Shown: positions 59,901 to 64,000 of the stretch, piece by piece | Layout: each line of letters opens with the position of its first letter | Numbering within the stretch: position 1 is the first letter of the stretch | From: Pomacea canaliculata | Taxonomy: Eukaryota; Mollusca; Gastropoda; Architaenioglossa; Ampullariidae | Direction: 5' to 3' | NCBI RefSeq assembly: GCF_003073045.1 | Contig: NC_037590.1 | Coordinates: 1,700,016 to 1,764,015 of the forward strand | Length of the DNA: 64,000 bases | The notes under the pieces: model-generated | Told to the model about the DNA's origin: nothing | The model's input: the letters and a program-made list of their open reading frames with translations, nothing else | Database searches by the model: none | Position numbers and translations under genes: made by a program

Positions 59901-60584
59901 TATTTTATTGTAGTTCAGAACCGAGAACTGAGGGCAGACAGGTGCACGACCATCGTACCGAGTAGCGGGGGTCACATACGTGACCTACGTGACATAAGGT
60001 TAACGTCCCTGACCACAGTGCCACGTCGGCAACTGTACTCAGGGTGGAGGCGCAAAGGGTGGTGGGGGGCTCTGTTGACAGAAGCACTTACCAGAAGTAG
60101 CATGTGAATAGCTTTGTCCCCAGAGTGCAGGCAAGTAGACGTTGTGGCTGTGTGTAATTGTAACTAATTACTACATTCCTGTATTGATCTCATTAATTAA
60201 CTGACGGCGGTTGTAAGTGATGTGACGTTCGTGTTGTGACCTTTGTAAGGGCATCGCATCAGTCATGTGTTACAGGGGCGAGGGCTGCCCTTGATGACAA
60301 TTAGCTTTGTTTGTTCTCATCACATCGGTGAGATTGAGGGGACTGGCTGTGTCGGTGAAACGTGTTTCGGTTGACTGGAGACAGTTTGCTGGACCATTGA
60401 ATACAACACACTTGTTCACGTGCAACATTATCATTATCTCTTCTCGCCATGTTACAACAAACACGTGACACCTGACGACTCCGAGTTTTGTTTTCTTTCG
60501 AGTAGTAATTAAATGTGAGAATTTCCTTTCATGTGCGCAGGGATTTCGTTACGCAGAGTCCGTGTGGACGATGGGGGTCAATGA
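50819..60584 (+). CDS. Multi-domain PAN/Apple-like secreted protein (spliced, about 829 residues as modelled)
   Basis: Coding exons: 50819-50915, 51681-51911, 52934-53206, 53807-53947, 54193-54417, 54899-55174, 55403-55630, 55733-55990, 56335-56385, 56667-56747, 57322-57552, 58811-58876, 59099-59155, 59655-59885 and tentatively 60541-60584. All internal exons are multiples of 3 and every intron is phase 1. Architecture: signal peptide, D1, D2, linker, D3, Glu-Pro repeat linker, D4, D5, two short linkers, D6, two short linkers, D7. Each domain has about 70 residues with six cysteines: C-x-W, E-C-x3-C, x2-C, C-R, and a last C after W-x-Y-L-x-K. This matches the PAN/Apple fold layout (terminal Cys pair plus a helix carrying E-C-x3-C). 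PAN modules usually bind proteins or carbohydrates. No named orthologue recognised; the last exon is the weakest part. Confidence 0.75.
50903..51100 (+). repeat. 33-bp minisatellite containing the splice donor
   Basis: Six tandem copies (32-33 bp) of GTGTTACAACAGGTGAGACT plus ATCAGCACATT. The first copy straddles the real exon end, so each copy repeats exon-end bases, donor GT and start of intron. Copies 1-5 keep ACAACAG|GTRAG; the sixth has GATAAG and has lost the donor. The reading frame stays open through copies 1 and 2 and stops in copy 3 (TTCTAA). Confidence 0.93.
51681..51911 (+). CDS. PAN-like domain 1
   Basis: 231 nt, phase 1-1, acceptor GTGTTTCAG|GG, donor CACTACAG|GTGAAG. Reads TCKWTRLKDTATDVSG, RCRDYCTSDAACVAFAYGN, RTCYTFHR and RRWYYYSKEC. 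All six cysteines are present, with C-K-W in place of the usual C-T-W, and one N-glycosylation sequon (NRT). It lacks the VTPVDDVGW motif of the later domains, having RVLPPRLHQRRW instead, so it is one of the most divergent copies. GC-rich codon use compared with the AT-rich introns supports coding. Confidence 0.78.
51912..52933. other. Intron between domains 1 and 2
   Basis: About 1 kb; AT-rich first half, purine-rich second half (52440-52820). No other feature. Confidence 0.6.
52934..53206 (+). CDS. PAN-like domain 2 with N-terminal spacer
   Basis: 273 nt, phase 1-1, acceptor TTTTCTGACAG|TG, donor GATACAG|GTGCGT. A 17-residue Pro/Thr spacer (VPRTTPAFLPAVDSEKL) precedes SCTWNEIRNSAADE, FQCWAYCDADSRCLVATFNS, PVCQVYY and YLAKSC. 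The helix motif is Q-C-x3-C rather than E-C-x3-C, and the usual G-W before the last strand is replaced (SVGTTYL), so the core Trp is missing. Confidence 0.78.
53207..53806. other. Intron
   Basis: 600 bp between domain 2 and the first linker; no other feature seen. Confidence 0.6.
53807..53947 (+). CDS. Ser/Thr/Pro linker exon 1
   Basis: 141 nt, phase 1-1, acceptor TTTTGTCTCTAG|AG, donor CCTGAAG|GTATTG. Encodes a low-complexity, cysteine-free linker (APPVTSAPSSTTALSDES, then VVKEEPE), likely O-glycosylated. Confidence 0.65.
54193..54417 (+). CDS. PAN-like domain 3
   Basis: 225 nt, phase 1-1, acceptor TTCAATTTTAG|AA, donor TGCAGAG|GTAAAC. Reads PPCTWIRVDDSSAGDK, SREECQQYCDEYPGCEVVVY, LACRIFEDGVEPVDDVGW and TFLRKSC. 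A textbook copy with all six cysteines, EEC-x3-C and PVDDVGW. It shares the DDS/ADTSVDD-like region with the minus-strand domain exon at 3955-4187. Confidence 0.82.
54418..54898. other. Intron
   Basis: 481 bp, AT-rich; no other feature. Confidence 0.6.
54899..55174 (+). CDS. Glu/Pro/Thr octapeptide-repeat linker exon
   Basis: 276 nt, phase 1-1, acceptor TTCTTTTTCCAG|AA, donor GAGCCTG|GTGAGT. Encodes consecutive 8-residue repeats such as TEPDTESP and IEPVTQSP, then more degenerate SEP/TEP units. No cysteines; strongly acidic and Pro-rich, so an extended spacer. Length is probably variable between alleles because the repeats are close to identical at DNA level. Confidence 0.72.
55403..55630 (+). 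CDS. PAN-like domain 4
   Basis: 228 nt, phase 1-1, acceptor TCTTTACCAG|CG, donor CCTGCAG|GTGCGT. Reads PSCAWIEVPDTSGGQSAP, SQEECTGYCDAMPACVVAVF, PVCRIFSYDVTPVDDVGW and TYLKKYC. Very close to domain 6, including a 26-nt identical stretch over VTPVDDVG. Confidence 0.83.
55733..55990 (+). CDS. PAN-like domain 5
   Basis: 258 nt, phase 1-1, acceptor GGTTATCCAACAG|CC, donor ACGACAG|GTGTGT. A short Ser/Thr spacer (DTSTAFVPSTTQ) precedes LCTWTEVQERSAKQVR, LEECQESCRRDSSCEAVLF, PLCRKVFGATPVDEPGW and EYLKKTC. The intron separating it from domain 4 is only 102 bp, the shortest in the gene. Confidence 0.82.
56335..56385 (+). CDS. Short Ser/Thr linker exon
   Basis: 51 nt, phase 1-1, acceptor CATCTGTCTCAG|AC, donor AACAACG|GTAAGG. 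Encodes DTPPWTLATSTSSSDNN. Supported by strong splice sites and phase; too short to stand on its own. Confidence 0.6.
56667..56747 (+). CDS. Short Ser/Thr/Glu linker exon
   Basis: 81 nt, phase 1-1, acceptor AATTTTTTTCCAG|AA (long pyrimidine tract), donor GCTACAG|GTATCT. Encodes EIEANAETVSPSVSSA then VNTWTDTEPAT. Confidence 0.62.
56748..57321. other. Intron
   Basis: 574 bp between linker and domain 6, with a short CA tract near 56900-56925. Confidence 0.6.
57322..57552 (+). CDS. PAN-like domain 6
   Basis: 231 nt, phase 1-1, acceptor TTCTATGTGTCAG|TG, donor TCTACAG|GTAACT. Reads LYCTWMELPDTSVAEGPP, SQEECTEYCDSLPACVVAVF, PECRVFDHVVTPVDDVGS and VYLQKFC. One sequon (NTT). The Trp after VDDVG, present in domains 3, 4 and 7 (PGW in 5), is Ser here. 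Otherwise nearly a duplicate of domain 4. Confidence 0.83.
57718..57790 (+). pseudogene. tRNA-Val(AAC) copy, probably degenerate
   Basis: 73 nt in an intron of the PAN-like gene, same strand. It keeps D-arm, AAC anticodon and T-loop TTCGAGA, but against the copy at 58195 has five changes that weaken pairing: G1-U72 wobble, C-A mismatch in the anticodon stem, A-G mismatch closing the T stem. A poly-T pol III terminator follows. Its 3' flank of about 115 bp is duplicated after the next copy. Confidence 0.75.
57909..58194. other. Intronic spacer between tRNA copies
   Basis: No feature of its own. Together with the block before it, this is the part of the large 1258-bp intron that separates the two duplicated tRNA-Val units. 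Confidence 0.5.
58195..58267 (+). tRNA. tRNA-Val (AAC)
   Basis: 73 nt, fully paired acceptor (GTTTCCG with CGGAAAC), discriminator A, anticodon AAC, T-arm CTGGG-TTCGAGC-CCCAG, followed by a T run for pol III termination. It lies in the intron between domain 6 and the next linker exon, in sense. Confidence 0.95.
58384..58810. other. Rest of the intron before the next linker exon
   Basis: Contains a GC-rich patch near 58497-58535 (GGGGAGGGGGGCGGCCGC) and a short TA repeat near 58680. No exon. Confidence 0.5.
58811..58876 (+). CDS. Short linker exon with N-glycosylation site
   Basis: 66 nt, phase 1-1, acceptor TTTTTTCTCGCCGACAG|AG, donor CCAGCAG|GTGTGT. Encodes ENMTVDFPTSMEPSVTPED then NPA; NMT is a sequon. 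Confidence 0.62.
59099..59155 (+). CDS. Short Ser/Ala linker exon
   Basis: 57 nt, phase 1-1, acceptor TTTTCTTATCGACAG|AC, donor GCACCAG|GTAGAT. Encodes DYVLAETSALSDSSTSAAP. Its acceptor (ATCGACAG) resembles that of the preceding linker exon (CGCCGACAG), so the two may be old duplicates. Confidence 0.6.
59211..59283 (+). tRNA. tRNA-Val (AAC), third copy
   Basis: 73 nt, same strand as the host gene, in the intron before domain 7. Identical to the 58195 copy except one change that makes a C-A mismatch in the acceptor stem (CAGAAAC). A short T run follows. Probably functional or only just decaying. Confidence 0.88.
59655..59885 (+). CDS. PAN-like domain 7
   Basis: 231 nt, phase 1-1, acceptor TTGTTGTCATAG|CA, with a second AG 6 nt on (CAACAG|CA) that would drop two residues in frame; donor CCTGACA|GTAAGC. 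Reads APCTWEELADTSVDDSVLV, LARCKALCEADSTCTVVIF, SVCRKFHDVTPRADDGW and TYLRKSC. ADTSVDD is shared exactly with the minus-strand domain exon at 3955-4187. If the donor were not used, the frame would run on for about 26 residues to a stop. Confidence 0.8.
59886..60540. other. Putative last intron
   Basis: 655 bp with GT...AG ends if the tentative last exon is real. No other feature. Confidence 0.4.
60541..60584 (+). CDS. Tentative last coding exon
   Basis: Acceptor TTTCCTTTCATGTGCGCAG|GG. Read in phase 1 it adds RISLRRVRVDDGGQ and stops at 60582-60584, giving a secreted product with no membrane anchor. In another frame the same region is open to 60778 and strongly hydrophobic (FLPFLLFLSSPSLFVLS), but that needs a phase-2 junction found nowhere else in the gene. 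Either could be right, or the true last exon may lie elsewhere. Confidence 0.35.
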
Positions 60585-60859
60585 CTTCAGTCATCGCAGA
60601 TGAAGTAGCTGATGTTGATGCCACTTTGCCGGGACTCAGCCTGTTTCAGCCCGTTTTCCTCCCCTTTCTTCTCTTCCTCTCCTCTCCATCTTTATTTGTC
60701 CTTTCCCACTGCTGGCTGCTCTCTCTGTATAATCCCGTTTTAACCATGGAGTTGTTACCAGCAGTCTTCCTTTACTGATTGTGTATTGCATATACATGTA
60801 TTGTATTATTTTATATATCTGTATTATAACCTGCCAGATATTCATATAATTATTTTACC

Positions 60860-60865
60860 ATTAAA
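60860..60865 (+). terminator. Candidate polyadenylation signal
   Basis: ATTAAA, the commonest variant signal, about 275 bp after the tentative stop codon. Confidence 0.3.
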
Positions 60866-60980
60866 ATGTAAAAAAGGGGAACATCAAGTAGATGCTGCGT
60901 GTCAGACTTTATACACGTGCTTCACGTGACACATCACGCGCTCTTGCTGATGTGCAAATGGAACTTTTGAACAGCGACAA

Positions 60981-61300
60981 CCTACACTAATGATTGTCTT
61001 ATTGTCATACACTACATACACTAATGATTGTCTTATTGTCATACACTACATACACTAGTGATTATCTTCTTGTCATACACTACATACACTAGTGATTGTT
61101 TTATAAGCTGTGTACACTAATGATTGTCTTCTTGCCATACGGCACACAGACTAGTGATTGTCTTATACTCATAGGCTATGTACACTAATGATTGTCTTAT
61201 TGTCATACACTACATACACTAGTGATTGTCTTATAAGCTGTGTACACTACTGATTGTCTTATTGTCATACACTACATACACTAATATTGTCTTCTTGTCA
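60981..61300. repeat. 34-bp minisatellite
   Basis: About nine imperfect copies of CTACATACACTAATGATTGT plus CTTATTGTCATACA, some shortened to a GCTGTGTACACTA form. Confidence 0.9.
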
Positions 61301-62230
61301 TACGCCTGCATAAGAGTATGTCTGCAGTTTGGAATCCACACCACCGACACAAAACCAATCACACTGAACACAAAAATATTCCAGGTGGACTAAGAAGAAA
61401 ACAATGACCCCATCCATGTACCTAAAGTACATATGTTTATATGTAAGGACAGTTGGGAGGGACTAAAATTCAAGGGATTACTTGAGCCTTACAGGGTTAG
61501 TGATTATTCCCTCGGCAGTGTGGCAGTGGATGTGGCAGTGGATGTAGCTGTGGCTGTGGCTGTGACTGTGGATGTGGTTGCCTCGTGTAGTCCAGCCACA
61601 CACTTGTCTGTATAAAACAATGTACTGTTGACATCTATGGGTTTCACAGAATTGACCACAAAAGAGATTAATTAATTTTGTCTCATCAACTGATGTTGGT
61701 GAACAGTTCACTACCATTGTTGTATTTTTTTCTACTTTTATGTGGGGTAGATGGGGTGGATGGGTGTTCTTATGGTCATTTGTTGGCAGGAAACAGTAAA
61801 GATCAAAATAAGTCTGGTGTGGTGCCATCGCAGATATCTGCAATGCCTTGTGTACCTTTTGTTGTTTCAAAAATACCTTTTTTCCACTAATAGCATAATA
61901 CACAAATATAATTGATATTAAATATTTATTTTTAAAATACTTACCATTCATATATCTGTGGAGTATTTGTACAGCTGTTTATGTACTATACTTCTGTCTG
62001 CATACAGGATCCCATGCGCAATAAAATGATTTGCTTACTATGAATGCGGTGTTGCTGTTAAATATTGATGTTGATGAAACAACGCTTGATAAATATTATT
62101 GTGCGATTAATATCATAGCACAGGATCGGAGGGGTGTGTGTATGTGCGTGCGTGTGTGTGTGAGAAGATAAAAAAGAGGGGATAACTAAAACTTAAAAAA
62201 AGAGTGAGAAGAATAAGAAAAGTAAAACCT
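61301..62230. other. Non-genic stretch
   Basis: Contains a GTGGATGTGGCA / GCTGTGGCTGTG repeat at about 61517-61578 and AT-rich DNA. No exon. Confidence 0.5.
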
Positions 62231-62303
62231 TGTTTCCGCTGGGTATCGAACCCAGGACCTTCCGCGTGTTAGGCGGATGTGATAACCACTACACTACGGA
62301 AAC
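62231..62303 (-). tRNA. tRNA-Val (AAC), fourth copy
   Basis: 73 nt on the minus strand, acceptor GTTTCCG/CGGAAAC fully paired, discriminator A, anticodon AAC, T-loop TTCGATA, followed on the minus strand by a TTTT terminator. Outside the PAN-like gene and in the opposite orientation. Confidence 0.95.
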
Positions 62304-64000
62304 GGATGAAGGTTCAGGCATGTTTTATTGAAGTGTTCTGTAGACAGCAACTCTGTTTTCACTCCCTTTCCAGTTTCCTCGTCGTCGTCGTCGTTGTTGT
62401 TGTTGTTGCTTTCGCTGCTGCCGACGTTATTGTGGCTGCTGTTGTACTTTCTGGTGGCGTAGGATGCTGCTCGGCTGTGGTGGAGGGAGGAGCGGGTTAA
62501 CGTCATGCTGACAGTGAACGACGTTCACATTCTTGCCTCCTCAGTGTCTTTTATTGAGGGGTAGCTACCCCCTTGATCTCCACTCCTCCCACCCCCGGTC
62601 CCTACGCCAATGCTTTCTGTTCTACTCTTTACCAATCGGATTTACCATGTCAGTGAAATATCTGGCGAATTTTTTTCGCCCCCGACTCTCCTAGTGAAGG
62701 CCCCTCAGCTACCTACGCCACTGACTGATGCAGATGGAGGAAGACGTGAGCAAGATGAACAGTCGGGTGGAGACTCAATTAGCCGCCAGCTCCACACTTA
62801 GTCTCTGACTAAAGCTGCTTAAAGCTGGACAGTGGGGATGGGGGGACAGCGGCAAGGTGGGGGGAGAAGTTTATTATTTTCACTTGACTAGAACACTATA
62901 GTATAATATTGTTTACATCGAGTCTCTTTCACATCAGTAAAACATTGTTATTTATTTGCCGTGCACACGAAATACTGTTTTGTTTTGAGCGTGTCTACAC
63001 CCGGCTTGAATGTTATAATTGTTAATTAGCTACTATCATAGCAATATACATTCTTCTCTTTTGCATTCATGCATGCTGTCGCGGATAGTGCTTGTGGACC
63101 AGACTAGAAACGAACGAACAAACAACAAACAACAAACAAACAAACAAACAAACAAACAAACAAGTTCTAGTGAGTTGTTGACGAATTTGTCAGCGTTTCG
63201 TCATGATTAGAGGATCATGCCAACATACTCTCTGCTCTGTGTGTGTGGAGGGTGTGCTTGAGTGGCCCAGTGCATTGTGGATAAATCAAACGCCTGCACT
63301 AATTGTTGAAAAGCCTGTCTGGATGACCTATGCGGACTCCATCTCTTTGTTCTCACCCAGAAAACCTATTTCTGGCCACCAGAAATAATTCCATTTAAGG
63401 TGCCCTCAGCGTTCACCTGTGGTAATGATTTGACCAACGGCAATTACAGCACTTGGCATCAGCAAAGCCCGGCACCACACAGACCCTCCATGTCACCCTA
63501 GGTAGTCGTCCTGACCTGATATTTTGCCGGAGGCTACCTCCAAATGAGGTAACATTTTCTTCCCTTCTCTAATTATAAGTAATAGCCAGTCCCATCCTTT
63601 GTAATCATTGATATCTCTTCTCATTAACAAATTCCTTCATACATAATTATTAGACGCTGTTGACGATTGATCCAAATCACTAACTGTCAATTAACATGAC
63701 ATTTCCACACGTGCCAAAGTGCACAGCATTAACTCTGGTGCCAGAAAGAACAGAGTTAAGTACACGTGTGAGGTGAGGAAATGATTGAGCTCCAATGAAT
63801 TAATTTCTGGCGGCTGAAAGACAAGTCTTGTGGAATTGAGGTCTGGTGAGAACGAGGCGCCGGTGCCAGAGCCGTCAGTCAACGGCAGGGTGAGGACGGT
63901 GTTCGTGTCGTTGTCTCTGTCGTTGCGTGGGGGTCGACGCTGTTGTTTTGCTGACAGTTGATGAGTTGCTGATACAGTTCATAAGGATATCAAGAACAGT
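62304..64000. other. Non-genic stretch
   Basis: Contains a GTC/GTT tract at about 62380-62410, an AAAC-type repeat at about 63118-63165, and no supported exon. Confidence 0.5.
63118..63165. repeat. (AAAC)n microsatellite
   Basis: AACA units merging into a near-perfect AAAC tetranucleotide array. Confidence 0.92.

Noticed and set aside
61517..61578. Thr/Ala/Ser-rich frame on the minus strand
   Set aside because: A simple GTGGCT/GTGGAT repeat; no acceptor or donor fits in phase.

Overview
This is eukaryotic, animal-type genomic DNA of low gene density: short exons with GT-AG splice sites, abundant microsatellites and minisatellites, decayed retrotransposon and DNA-transposon relics, nuclear tRNA genes and telomere-like TTAGGG motifs. 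The style fits an invertebrate, most likely a lophotrochozoan such as a gastropod mollusc. That assignment is inference; no diagnostic species marker was seen.

The best-supported gene lies on the plus strand at about 50.8-60.6 kb. Fourteen confidently spliced coding exons give a signal peptide, seven cysteine-rich PAN/Apple-like domains (C-x-W, E-C-x3-C, x-C, C-R, then C near the end) and six Ser/Thr/Pro/Glu-rich linkers. Every intron is phase 1, so every internal exon is a 1-1 cassette that can be duplicated, skipped or shuffled without changing frame. A tentative last exon at 60.54 kb gives an open product of about 829 residues. The first intron begins with a 33-bp minisatellite that repeats the splice donor itself. 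Three tRNA-Val(AAC) genes or copies lie in sense inside its introns, and a fourth lies downstream on the other strand.

A second, incomplete gene of the same kind runs off the left edge on the minus strand (about 5.0 kb down to base 1). It has a signal-peptide exon, one domain exon of the same family carrying a one-base frameshift, a 111-codon Thr/Pro mucin-like exon, and two near-identical Thr/Ser micro-exons inside a tandemly duplicated block of about 450-480 bp. The two genes are divergent members of one family and probably encode secreted or surface glycoproteins with O-glycosylated stalks.

A third gene, minus strand at 34.6-35.3 kb, encodes a Ly6/uPAR (three-finger, LU) domain with ten cysteines in two exons and a hydrophobic C-terminus typical of GPI anchoring. 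Its signal-peptide exon was not found.

The rest (roughly 5-34 kb and 36-50 kb) appears intergenic or intronic. It holds relics of two non-LTR retrotransposons (12.5 kb minus, 26.2 kb plus), a decayed transposon-like ORF (9.3-9.9 kb minus), a 217-bp inverted-repeat element (46.5 kb), tRNA-derived pseudogenes (41.9 and 47.2 kb), and many tandem arrays, including a 36-bp array that places the CRE palindrome TGACGTCA every 36 bp. Two GC/CpG-rich patches (15.6 and 44.0 kb) are candidate regulatory regions. Exon calls rest on reading frame, splice consensus, intron phase and paralogy within the window; none was checked against transcripts or databases.
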